Shown in pieces: positions 1 to 7,100 of a DNA stretch of 8,171 bases. Every line of letters starts with the position of its first letter. The first letter of the stretch is position 1. The notes under the pieces are model-generated. The model saw only the letters and a list, made by a program, of their open reading frames with translations. It did no database searches and had not been told where the DNA came from. The DNA comes from UBA7887 sp964408735. Lineage in GTDB: Bacteria; Pseudomonadota; Alphaproteobacteria; UBA7887. The stretch is taken from contig CAYPAX010000146.1 of the NCBI GenBank assembly GCA_964408735.1, forward strand, positions 1 through 8,171, written 5' to 3'. Made by a program: the position numbers and the translations under genes.

Positions 1-59
1 AGAATCAGACACAGCGACACGCGTCCAGAGCAGACTTCGTCAACGGGCTGCTAAAACAA

Positions 60-75
60 GGGTGGCTCGCCACCC
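60..75. other. Short perfect hairpin in the left intergenic stretch
   Basis: GGGTGGC (60-66) and GCCACCC (69-75) are perfect complements with a 2-nt gap, so the real loop is probably 4 nt. Read on the - strand it is followed by TTGTTTTA, which resembles a weak terminator. On the + strand it is followed by C-rich sequence with no T-tract. A TAA at 52-54 closes one + frame running in from the left edge, so it could also lie just after an upstream gene. The rest of 1-186 shows nothing recognisable. The function is uncertain. Confidence 0.3.
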
Positions 76-186
76 CCCTTCCGTCAAGCGCGACAGGGAT
101 AAGAATTCGCGCATTGCCGTTTGACCTGCGCCCCCGAGACGCGCATGGTTTCGTCTCATGACACGCCGGCGAAGGGTTGAAGGCAA

Positions 187-606
187 ATGAGTGACGAAAG
201 CGAAGCGGTTCTCGGCGTAGCCGTTGAAAAGGTGTGCGACTTCATAACCCACGTGCGCGCCTATGACGCCAAGCTGGAGGAGATCGACCCGGAGGAGACG
301 ACGGACGCGACCGGCGACGATCTTGGCGAGGACATCGAAGAGGGTCGCGAGACCTATCACGCCGATCCGGCGCGCGACGAGCTGATGGCCTTCATCGATG
401 CGCTCAACGAGGAAGAGCAGATCAATCTGGTGGCCCTGGCCTGGATGGGACGGGGCGATTTCATCGCTTCCGAATGGGCGGATGCGCTGGAGGCGGCGCG
501 CGATGCACGTTCGGACCACACCGACACCTATCTGCTCGGCATCCCCCTGCTCGGCGACTACCTGGAGGAAGCCCTGGCCACGCTCGGTTACGACTACGAA
601 GCGTAG
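187..606 (+). CDS. DUF3775 domain-containing protein
   Basis: This is a 139-residue, strongly acidic cytoplasmic protein with no signal peptide or membrane segment. It resembles DUF3775, a small family common in alphaproteobacteria with no established function. Family-like features are an N-terminal helix around VEKVCDFITHVRAYDAK (14-30), an acidic low-complexity linker (about 33-55), and a conserved-looking core around LNEEEQINLVALAWMGRGDF (73-92). It ends with YLLGIPLLGDYLEEALATLGY (115-135). The ATG at 187 has GAAGG at 179-183 (only 3 nt away) and GAAGGG at 171-176 (10 nt away), so the start is plausible though the spacing is not ideal. It stands alone, 151 bp before the next gene on the same strand, and no partner suggests a role. 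The family call rests on recalled sequence resemblance; I propose no function. Confidence 0.75.
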   Translation: MSDESEAVLGVAVEKVCDFITHVRAYDAKLEEIDPEETTDATGDDLGEDIEEGRETYHADPARDELMAFIDALNEEEQINLVALAWMGRGDFIASEWADALEAARDARSDHTDTYLLGIPLLGDYLEEALATLGYDYEA

Positions 607-669
607 AGCGGTTGCACCGCAGCGCAATCAGCGCCACAATCCACCCTCTGACATCACGCCCCTTTTTGG

Positions 670-702
670 CCATTTCGCATGGTTGGGGGCAATGCGAGAT
701 GG
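670..702 (+). promoter_or_regulatory. Stem-loop in the leader of the SMP-30 gene
   Basis: Positions 670-680 (CCATTTCGCAT) pair with 692-702 (ATGCGAGATGG) over 11 bp, including one G-U pair, leaving an 11-nt loop. There is no T-tract after the stem, so it is not a standard intrinsic terminator for the preceding gene. It lies about 55 bp before the start codon of the next gene, so it could be a 5'-leader structure or an operator-like dyad. I cannot match it to a known riboswitch or binding site. No convincing sigma-70-type promoter could be picked out of 607-757. Confidence 0.35.
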
Positions 703-745
703 CGCAAGAAAACCGGCACGGTTCGGCGCCAGTCATAACAATTCT

Positions 746-751
746 GGGAGG
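746..751 (+). promoter_or_regulatory. Ribosome binding site that fixes the SMP-30 gene start
   Basis: GGGAGG is placed 6 nt before the ATG at 758. The open frame extends upstream to 398, inside the DUF3775 gene, but only the 758 start has a Shine-Dalgarno sequence. It also places a twin-arginine signal near the N-terminus, which decides the start. Confidence 0.8.
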
Positions 752-757
752 ATCACC

Positions 758-1888
758 ATGCCGAAAGCAGAAGAACAAACATTTGTAGACCTTACCGAGC
801 CCGGCCCGCGCAAGGACCCCAAGGGCCTCGACCGGCGCGCCTTTCTGGCAGCGGCCACGGCCATTGCCGGGGTGACGTCGATGGCGTCCAACGCCTTCGC
901 GCGCAACTTCAGCCCCGACGCCGAGCCCGTGCGCTACCCCAACCCCGACGTCATTCCGCTCGACCCGCGCTTCAAATACAAGCTCGGCAACACCCCGATC
1001 CAGCGCCTCTATCGCGGCACCCTGTGGGCCGAGGGCCCGGCCTGGAACGGCGTCGGCCGCTATCTCATCTGGAGCGACATTCCGGAGAACCAGCAGCTGC
1101 GCTGGATCGAGGAAGACGGCCACGTCTCGCAGATGTTCCGCTATCCCTCGGGCAACTCGAACGGCAACACCTTCGATTACTCGGGCCGACAGATCGCCTG
1201 CGAGCATGGCAATCGCCGTGTCGTGCGCTATGAGTATGACGGCTCGATCACGGTGCTGACCGACAGCTTCGAGGGCGGCGAGTACAACGCCCCCAACGAT
1301 GCCGTGGTGCATCCCGACGACGGCTCGATCTGGTTCACCGATCCCGGTTATGGCGGCCTGATGAACTACGAAGGCCACCGCCTCAACACCGGCTCGCCGC
1401 AGCCGCTGCGCAAGGAGGCGGTCTATCGCATCGACGGCCAGACCGGCGCCGTCACCATGGTCACCGACGAGATCTTCAAGCCCAACGGCCTCTGCTTCTC
1501 GAACGACTACAAGACCATGTATGTGGCCGACACCGGTGCCTCGCATTATGACACCAAGCCCAACATCATGGCTTGGGACATCGACGGCGCCAAGCTCACC
1601 AACGGCCGCGAGTTCTGTAGCATGGAGCTCGACGGCAAGTACGGCTTCGCCGACGGCATCCGCGCCGACGAGGACGGCAACATCTGGGCCTCGGCCGGCT
1701 GGGTCGGCGACGGCTATGACGGCGTCCACATCTTCGCGCCCAACGGCGATCGCATCGGCCAGATCGTGATGCCCGAGATCGTTTCCAACGTCTGCTTCGG
1801 CGGCACCAAGCGCAACCGGCTGTTCATGACCGGCAGCCAGTCGCTCTACGCGGTTTACGTCGAGACCACAGGCGCCCACATCACCTGA
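758..1888 (+). CDS. Tat-exported SMP-30/gluconolactonase/LRE family protein
   Basis: This 376-residue protein is probably a periplasmic lactonase that hydrolyses a sugar lactone such as gluconolactone; the true substrate is not readable. A twin-arginine signal is visible: LDRRAFLAA with R26-R27, a hydrophobic stretch at 28-43, and a likely cleavage after AFA at 46-48. The mature part is a six-bladed beta-propeller of the SMP-30 fold. The four residues expected to hold the metal are all present: E92 (AEGPAW), N180 (APNDAVV), N243 (KPNGLCF) and D299 (FADGIRA). Further family landmarks are ACEHGNRR (147-154), SIWFTDPGYGG (190-200) and YVADTG (255-260). The start is fixed by GGGAGG at 746-751. 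It is probably monocistronic: 151 bp separate it from the previous gene and a strong terminator follows. No sugar dehydrogenase or transporter lies nearby to indicate the substrate. Confidence 0.88.
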   Translation: MPKAEEQTFVDLTEPGPRKDPKGLDRRAFLAAATAIAGVTSMASNAFARNFSPDAEPVRYPNPDVIPLDPRFKYKLGNTPIQRLYRGTLWAEGPAWNGVGRYLIWSDIPENQQLRWIEEDGHVSQMFRYPSGNSNGNTFDYSGRQIACEHGNRRVVRYEYDGSITVLTDSFEGGEYNAPNDAVVHPDDGSIWFTDPGYGGLMNYEGHRLNTGSPQPLRKEAVYRIDGQTGAVTMVTDEIFKPNGLCFSNDYKTMYVADTGASHYDTKPNIMAWDIDGAKLTNGREFCSMELDGKYGFADGIRADEDGNIWASAGWVGDGYDGVHIFAPNGDRIGQIVMPEIVSNVCFGGTKRNRLFMTGSQSLYAVYVETTGAHIT

Positions 1889-1907
1889 GGACGCGCCGCA
1901 GCCAATG

Positions 1908-1955
1908 GCCCGCGCCCCGCTTCCCCCAGGGAGCAGGGCGCGGGCTTTTCTTTTT
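1908..1955 (+). terminator. Rho-independent terminator after the SMP-30 gene
   Basis: A perfect 10-bp GC stem, GCCCGCGCCC (1908-1917) with GGGCGCGGGC (1936-1945), encloses an 18-nt loop. It is followed directly by TTTTCTTTTT (1946-1955). It starts 20 bp after the TGA of the lactonase gene and should insulate the transaminase gene from read-through. Confidence 0.9.
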
Positions 1956-1983
1956 GCCGGGTTGCTGCCGCACCACGGCGATT

Positions 1984-2016
1984 GTTTACGATTCGGAAAG
2001 TGTTAGGGTCGTAAAC
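1984..2016 (+). promoter_or_regulatory. Perfect inverted repeat, candidate operator of the transaminase gene
   Basis: GTTTACGA (1984-1991) and TCGTAAAC (2009-2016) are exact reverse complements separated by 17 bp. They end 28 bp before the ATG at 2045, where a promoter is expected because a terminator closes the gene before it. A weak sigma-70-like pair, TTGTTT (1982-1987) and TAGGGT (2004-2009) with a 16-bp spacer, overlaps the repeat. The half-sites are AT-rich against a GC-rich background. The arrangement suits a dimeric regulator, but I do not recognise which one, and no regulator gene is in the window. Confidence 0.5.
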
Positions 2017-2044
2017 CTATTCCCATGTCACGCGGAGACAGGCG

Positions 2045-3394
2045 ATGAGCGATATCGCGACCGACACCGAGGCCCCGGCCCCGGCCACGCCCAACACACT
2101 TGACGCGCTGTGGAAGCCCTTTACCGCCAACCGGCAGTTCAAACAGGCGCCGCGGTTGTTCGTCGGCGCCCAAGGCGTGCATTACGAGACCACTGACGGC
2201 CGCCGCATTCTCGACGGCACCTCGGGCCTGTGGTGCGTCAATGCGGGCCATGGCCGGCGTGAGATCAGCGAAGCGATCCATGCCCAGAGCGAGCGCATGG
2301 ACTATGCGCCGGCCTTCCAGATGGGCCATCCGCTGGAATTCGAGCTCGCTTCCCACGTCGCGGCGCTGTTTCCCGGCGATCTCGACCACGTCTTCTTCAC
2401 CAATTCGGGCTCGGAAGCGGTCGATACCGCGCTCAAGATCGCACTTGCCTACCACCAGGCCAATGGCGAGCCGGCACGCACCATTCTGATCGGCCGCGAG
2501 CGCGGCTATCACGGCGTCGGCTTCGGCGGCATGTCGGTGGGCGGCATCGGCACCAATCGGCGCCAGTTCCGCAACCAGCTGGGCCAGGTCGACCATCTGC
2601 CCCACACCCATGCGCCCGAGCACAATGCCTTCAGCCGCGGCCAGCCCAAGTGGGGCGCCCATCTCGCTGACAGCCTCGAAAGCCTGGTGCAATTGCATGG
2701 CGGCGACCGCATCGCCGCGGTCATCGTCGAGCCCATGGCGGGCTCGACCGGCGTGCTGGTGCCGCCGCTCGGCTACCTCGCGCGCCTGCGCGAGATTTGC
2801 GACCGCCACGGCATCCTGCTGATCTTCGACGAAGTGATCACCGGCTTCGGCCGCCTCGGCGCCGCATTCGCCTGCGAGCATTTCGATGTCATCCCCGACC
2901 TGGCCACTATCGCCAAGGGCCTCACCAATGCCGCCGTGCCGATGGGCGCTGCGGTCATGCGCAAAGGCATTCACGACGGTCTGCTGGCCAATGCGGAACA
3001 GGCCATCGAGCTGTTCCACGGCTATACCTATTCGGGCCATCCGCTGGCCTGCGCGGCGGGCCTGGCGACTCTCGACATCTATCGCAGCGAGGGGCTCTTC
3101 GACCGCGCCGCGGCGCTGGCGCCCTACTGGCAGGAGGCCATGCATTCGCTGGCCGACAGGCGCAACGTGATCGATGTCCGCAATATCGGCCTGGTCGCCG
3201 GCATCGAGGTCGAATCGCGGCCGGGCGCCGTCGGCGCGCGCGCTTTCGACGCCTTCCTCAGTTGCCTCGACAACGGCCTGCTGGTGCGCACCACCCAGGA
3301 CACCGTGGCGCTGTCGCCGCCGCTCATCGTCGAGCGCGAGCACATCGATACCATCGCCAACGTGCTCGGCGACGCGCTGGACGCGGCGGCCTGA
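2045..3394 (+). CDS. Omega-amino acid:pyruvate aminotransferase (class III, PLP-dependent)
   Basis: This 449-residue cytosolic enzyme has the usual length for class III omega-transaminases. The expected reaction moves an amino group from beta-alanine or another omega-amino acid to pyruvate, giving malonate semialdehyde and L-alanine. It resembles the Pseudomonas beta-alanine:pyruvate aminotransferase, as I recall that sequence, along its whole length. Landmarks are SGLW (60-63), the PLP-phosphate loop SGS (121-123), RGYHG (155-159), D262 in IFDEVITGFGRLG that contacts the PLP ring nitrogen, Schiff-base K291 in IAKGLTN, and T328 in HGYTYSGHP. The mobile carboxylate-binding Arg is retained as R415 (LLVRTT). 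The ATG has GGAG at 2034-2037, 7 nt away. A malonate-semialdehyde dehydrogenase, the common partner, is absent here, so the physiological substrate stays open: taurine, polyamines or other amines are possible. The next gene follows after 22 bp. Confidence 0.9.
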   Translation: MSDIATDTEAPAPATPNTLDALWKPFTANRQFKQAPRLFVGAQGVHYETTDGRRILDGTSGLWCVNAGHGRREISEAIHAQSERMDYAPAFQMGHPLEFELASHVAALFPGDLDHVFFTNSGSEAVDTALKIALAYHQANGEPARTILIGRERGYHGVGFGGMSVGGIGTNRRQFRNQLGQVDHLPHTHAPEHNAFSRGQPKWGAHLADSLESLVQLHGGDRIAAVIVEPMAGSTGVLVPPLGYLARLREICDRHGILLIFDEVITGFGRLGAAFACEHFDVIPDLATIAKGLTNAAVPMGAAVMRKGIHDGLLANAEQAIELFHGYTYSGHPLACAAGLATLDIYRSEGLFDRAAALAPYWQEAMHSLADRRNVIDVRNIGLVAGIEVESRPGAVGARAFDAFLSCLDNGLLVRTTQDTVALSPPLIVEREHIDTIANVLGDALDAAA

Positions 3395-3416
3395 GGCGAG
3401 CGGGGCCCCACGGGTC

Positions 3417-4616
3417 ATGATGCCAGGCTTGTCAGGCTATGCCGAGGAACAACTCGGCACTTTCCTGCAGAACCTGGAAGCGAGCCCGCTCGGCTGGCAG
3501 GCCGTGCACCTGCATTTTTCCAGGCTGCGCCCCCAGCACCAGCGCCAGAGCACCCTGCGTATCGCGCTCAACGCCATGCAGGATCTGATCGCCAATTTCC
3601 ACGGCAAGATCTTCGTGCTGTTCAACAACGACGTCATGGTGCTGGTCCGCGGCATTCCGGTGGCCGACGTCAAGCGGGCAGTGGAGCAGGCGCGTGGCCT
3701 GTTCCAGAACGACCCGGCGGCGGGCCGGCCCAACACATTCTCGACCTGGTACGACCTGTCGCTGAATTTCAACGCCCTGCGCCGGGTCTCGCGCGATCTG
3801 CTGATCGAGAAGAGCCGCCTGCGCGACGCGGACGAAAAGCCCGAAGAGGACACCTTCGTGCGCATCGAACCGCTCGATCCGGGGCGCCTCGATCAGGCCC
3901 AGGCGGCGATCTCCTCGCTCGACATCAGCTCCTATATGCGCCGCCAGCCAATCTGCGCCATGACCAGCGACGACGATCCGCACCAGGTTTTCGAAGAGAT
4001 CTACGTGCGTATCGCCGATCTGCAGAAGCCGCTGATGCCCAATGTCAATCTGGCCGGCAACCGCTGGCTCTTCCAGCACCTTACCCAGTCGCTGGACCTG
4101 CGCGTCCTGGCGACCCTGACCTATCGGCCCGGCGGCTATCTCAACGGCCCTGTCAGCCTCAACATGAACATCGATACGGTGCTATCGGAAAGCTTCCTCG
4201 CCTTCGACAACAGCTTGCGCGCCGGCACCCAGAAAAAGATCGTCATCGAGATCCAACCGGTAGATTTGTTCGCAGACTATAAATCCTTCGAGATCGGCCG
4301 TGAGTTTCTGCGCAGCAGGGGCTATCGCATGTGCATCGATGGCCTGACGCCGGACACCCTGCCGCTCTGTGACCGCCGCCGCATCGGCGCAGACCTGGTG
4401 AAGGTGCATTGGGCCGATACACTGAGCGATCCCGAAGACGAAACCGCCCGCGAGGAATTCGCCGCTGCGGTCGGTGCCGCTGACCCCAAGCGCGTCATAC
4501 TCAGCCGTTGCGACACGCCGCAAGCGGTCAACATCGGCAATGGCCTCGGCATCGGCCTCTTCCAGGGCCGCTATGTCGACGAGATGCTACGCCCGGGCAC
4601 CTACGGGCGGAACTGA
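3417..4616 (+). CDS. Degenerate EAL-domain protein, possibly a GGDEF-EAL remnant, likely non-catalytic
   Basis: This 399-residue soluble protein has a C-terminal half (about 175-395) that follows the EAL phosphodiesterase fold. QPI is at 177-179, EIYVR (194-198) stands where EALLR is expected, N249 is in SLNMNI, and E278 is in IVIEIQP. IDGL (307-310) replaces the DDFG loop, K329 is in LVKVHW, SRCD (363-366) replaces EGVE, and QGRY (383-386) stands for the final QGY. Several catalytic positions are therefore lost, and c-di-GMP hydrolysis is unlikely. Around residues 61-79, NNDVM (70-74) in a FVLFNNDVMVLV hairpin looks like a worn GGDEF motif; this part is weaker inference. Starts at 3417 or 3420 are both ATG and neither has a clear Shine-Dalgarno sequence, which suggests translational coupling to the transaminase 22 bp upstream. 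A role as a c-di-GMP receptor or protein adaptor is possible but unproven. Confidence 0.7.
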   Translation: MMPGLSGYAEEQLGTFLQNLEASPLGWQAVHLHFSRLRPQHQRQSTLRIALNAMQDLIANFHGKIFVLFNNDVMVLVRGIPVADVKRAVEQARGLFQNDPAAGRPNTFSTWYDLSLNFNALRRVSRDLLIEKSRLRDADEKPEEDTFVRIEPLDPGRLDQAQAAISSLDISSYMRRQPICAMTSDDDPHQVFEEIYVRIADLQKPLMPNVNLAGNRWLFQHLTQSLDLRVLATLTYRPGGYLNGPVSLNMNIDTVLSESFLAFDNSLRAGTQKKIVIEIQPVDLFADYKSFEIGREFLRSRGYRMCIDGLTPDTLPLCDRRRIGADLVKVHWADTLSDPEDETAREEFAAAVGAADPKRVILSRCDTPQAVNIGNGLGIGLFQGRYVDEMLRPGTYGRN

Positions 4617-7079
4617 CACAGACACGGACTCCGCATGGAGCGGCAGGTAGACCTCGAAGCGCGCGCCGCCGCCGGGCTCGCTTTGTACGCGAATGGCCCC
4701 GCCGTGCCGCCTGATGACGCCTTCGGCGATGGACAGGCCGAGGCCGGTTCCCTTGCCGACCTCCTTCGTCGTGAAGAAGGGATTGAAGATGCTCTCGAGC
4801 GTTTCGGCAGCGATCCCGGGCCCGTCATCGGAAACCGTTATGCAGGCATAGTTGGCCGGCTCGAGGTCGGCGCTCGCCATCTCAACCTGACGGCGCTCGA
4901 GGGTCACGCGAATGTTCCCTGTCTTGTTGCCGATGGCCGCGGCGGCGTTGGTCACCAGATTCATGATCACGGTCTCGATCTGCACCGGGTCGGCAAATAC
5001 CGGCTCGGATGCGGACGGGACCTCCAAGTCGATGCGGATGGTGCTGACAACCGTCTGGCGCAGCAGATCGATGGTATCGCCGAGCAGGACGCCGATATCG
5101 CAGACGACCGGTTGCGGATCCTCGCGACGACTGAAGACAAGAATGCGGTTGACGAGATCCGCGGCGCGCATGCCGGCCTCGAAGATTTTCGCTATGCGCG
5201 GCTGGTGCTCGCTGTCCGCGGGCATGCGATGCATCAGGTTGTCTGATAGGGCCACGATTGGCGTGATCAGATTGTTGAGGGAATGGGCGATGCCGCCGGC
5301 GAGATTGGCAAGCGCTTCCGAACGCTGAGCCCGCCGCAACTCGATCTCGGTGAGGCGTTGATCGGTGACGTCCTCGGCAGCGCCTAGCACCCCTATGAGC
5401 GCACCATTGTCGCCGAGAATGGCGCTTTCGCGCCAGGACACGGTGTGGACCTTGCCGTTCTTGGCGAGCACACGCAGACCAGTGCCCTCATTGGGCACGA
5501 AGTCCCTGCTGCCGGCAGAGATTCTTCTCAGATAACTGGCCTTGCGGGCTGTCGCCGATTCCTTTGGCACGCAGGTCTCGTACCAGTCCTTTCCCAGCAA
5601 TTCCGCTTCCGAGTAGCCCAGCACCTCGCAAAGCTTGCGGTTGACCAGTGTCACGGTGCCGGCGGTATCGAGGGCCAGGAACATGGTGTTGGCAATATCG
5701 AGATAGCGTTCGGCGCGGTCGCGCTCGTTTCTCAGCTCCCGCGTTCGCTCGGCTATACGCTGCTCGAGCTCTGCATTGAGGCGGGTCAGCTCCTCTTCGA
5801 TGAGCCGGCGTTCCGTAATGTCCTGTACGGTTCCGATGATTTTCGGGGGCGTGTCATCGTCGGAGCGGACGACCTCACCACGTTGATGCACGATGCGAAT
5901 CTTGCCGTCGGGACGCACGATGCGATGCTCGATCGCGAACGGCTTCGCACCGGCCAGGGCATTCTCGAGCGATCGGCGAACGACATCGCGGTCATCCTTG
6001 TGAACGCGTTCCAGGAATATCGTGTGGTCGTCTGCGAATTGCTTCGGCTGGTAACCGAGGATGCGAAAGATTTCGTCCGACCAGCTCACCGCATTGCCGG
6101 CGATGTCCCTTTCCCAGTTTCCGACATGGGCAATGCGCTGGGCATCGGCGAGGCTTTCGCGGCTGGCACGCAACGCCTCCTGCGCCTCGCGCCGCTCGGA
6201 GACATCCCGCATGATCGCCAAAGTGGCCTGCTCTCCGTGCCAGGTTACCGTTTGCACCTCGGTCTCGAGCCAGAATGCCTTGCCATCCTTGCCCATGGCT
6301 TGGAATTCGTACTGCCGCGGCGACGGCTGGCCCGCCGCGCGCCGGGCCCTGTATTCCCGCACGCGCGGGAGCTCGGAAGGCGCGACGTGGCAGTCGATTG
6401 TCGGCAGTGCCATGACGTCTTCCGGGCGGTCGTGCCCGTGCAAGAGCGCGAACGCCTCATTGCAAAAGAGGGGGCGGCCATTGCTATGGACGAGCACGCC
6501 GCTCTTCGCGTTCTCGAGCAGCCTGCGGAAGGCGGCCTCGCTCTCGCTGAGCTTGAATTGTTGCTCCTTCTGTTCGGTGATGTCGGTCTCCACCAAAATC
6601 ACGCCACCGTTGTGGGTGCGTCTCTCCGACACCAGCAGCCAGCTGCCGTCGGTGCGGCGACGCTCGAACGGCTCGCTCGACTCTCGATGCCGCTGCAACC
6701 GCGCCGCAACCTTTGCCTCGACGCTTTCCTCCGGATAGATCGAATGGCCGCGCTCGATGCCCGCTCTCACCAAGGCCTCGAAAGGCACGCCAACCTTCAC
6801 CAGATCGGCATTCGTCGGCGTGAACTTGGGGAAATTGCTGTTGAACATGACCAGGCGGTCGTCGCTGTCGAACAGGGCGAATGCGACAGGCAGGGATTCG
6901 ATGGCATCGGTCAGCAGCGTGTGCGTCGCCTGCGGCTCGCGCTCCAGCGCCTCCTTGCTCTCGAGGCGCCGTTCCAGTCTGGCCAGCTCGGCAAGCAGCT
7001 GCGCCTTGCTCATGCGGGATCGATCGGCCTTAGAATGCGGCACCGTCGCTCTCCGTCCGGTCTCGTGCGGCAGCGACAT
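4587..7079 (-). CDS. Soluble multi-PAS sensor histidine kinase
   Basis: This protein of up to 830 residues has no membrane segment, so it senses a cytoplasmic signal. In order it has a short coiled coil (24-48), PAS domains at about 52-168, 180-297, 311-424 and 455-574, a coiled coil at 421-458, a HisKA-type H-box with H599 in GGIAHSLNN, and an HATPase domain. In the HATPase the N-box is N707/N711, G1 is DDGPG (751-755), the F-box is FNPFFTTK (765-772) and G2 is GKGTGLGL (775-782). ATP-binding motifs are complete, but Ser replaces the acidic residue normally next to the phospho-His. No receiver domain or response-regulator gene is present. It follows the cyclase gene by 21 bp, probably as one operon. 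The ATG at 7079 lacks a clear Shine-Dalgarno sequence. A GTG at 7043 has GGAG 7 nt upstream and would give 818 residues; the ATG at 7013 is also possible. Confidence 0.9.
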   Translation of the reverse strand: MSLPHETGRRATVPHSKADRSRMSKAQLLAELARLERRLESKEALEREPQATHTLLTDAIESLPVAFALFDSDDRLVMFNSNFPKFTPTNADLVKVGVPFEALVRAGIERGHSIYPEESVEAKVAARLQRHRESSEPFERRRTDGSWLLVSERRTHNGGVILVETDITEQKEQQFKLSESEAAFRRLLENAKSGVLVHSNGRPLFCNEAFALLHGHDRPEDVMALPTIDCHVAPSELPRVREYRARRAAGQPSPRQYEFQAMGKDGKAFWLETEVQTVTWHGEQATLAIMRDVSERREAQEALRASRESLADAQRIAHVGNWERDIAGNAVSWSDEIFRILGYQPKQFADDHTIFLERVHKDDRDVVRRSLENALAGAKPFAIEHRIVRPDGKIRIVHQRGEVVRSDDDTPPKIIGTVQDITERRLIEEELTRLNAELEQRIAERTRELRNERDRAERYLDIANTMFLALDTAGTVTLVNRKLCEVLGYSEAELLGKDWYETCVPKESATARKASYLRRISAGSRDFVPNEGTGLRVLAKNGKVHTVSWRESAILGDNGALIGVLGAAEDVTDQRLTEIELRRAQRSEALANLAGGIAHSLNNLITPIVALSDNLMHRMPADSEHQPRIAKIFEAGMRAADLVNRILVFSRREDPQPVVCDIGVLLGDTIDLLRQTVVSTIRIDLEVPSASEPVFADPVQIETVIMNLVTNAAAAIGNKTGNIRVTLERRQVEMASADLEPANYACITVSDDGPGIAAETLESIFNPFFTTKEVGKGTGLGLSIAEGVIRRHGGAIRVQSEPGGGARFEVYLPLHAESVSVSVPPVGARA

Positions 7080-7100
7080 CCGCTGCCACGCACGGCGACG

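Noticed and set aside
1..54. Possible tail of an upstream + strand gene ending at TAA 52-54
   Set aside because: Only 17 codons are visible, without a motif, and other frames are equally open over this stretch, so no gene can be supported.
608..620. Small palindrome GCGGT-TGC-ACCGC after the DUF3775 gene
   Set aside because: It has a 5-bp stem with a 3-nt loop and no T-tract. Repeats this short are expected by chance in GC-rich DNA.
40..627. 195-residue - strand open frame at the left end
   Set aside because: It lies opposite the DUF3775 gene, and its product looks like complement sequence. The weak - strand hairpin at 60-75 alone does not rescue it.
461..1879. 472-residue open frame antisense to the lactonase gene
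   Set aside because: It is made of Val/Ala/Gly/Asp/His-rich low-complexity sequence, the complement of GC-rich codons. The sense strand has a Shine-Dalgarno sequence, a Tat signal and family motifs.
2003..3418. 471-residue open frame antisense to the transaminase gene
   Set aside because: The sense frame is a full-length class III aminotransferase with all catalytic residues. The antisense product has no recognisable domain.
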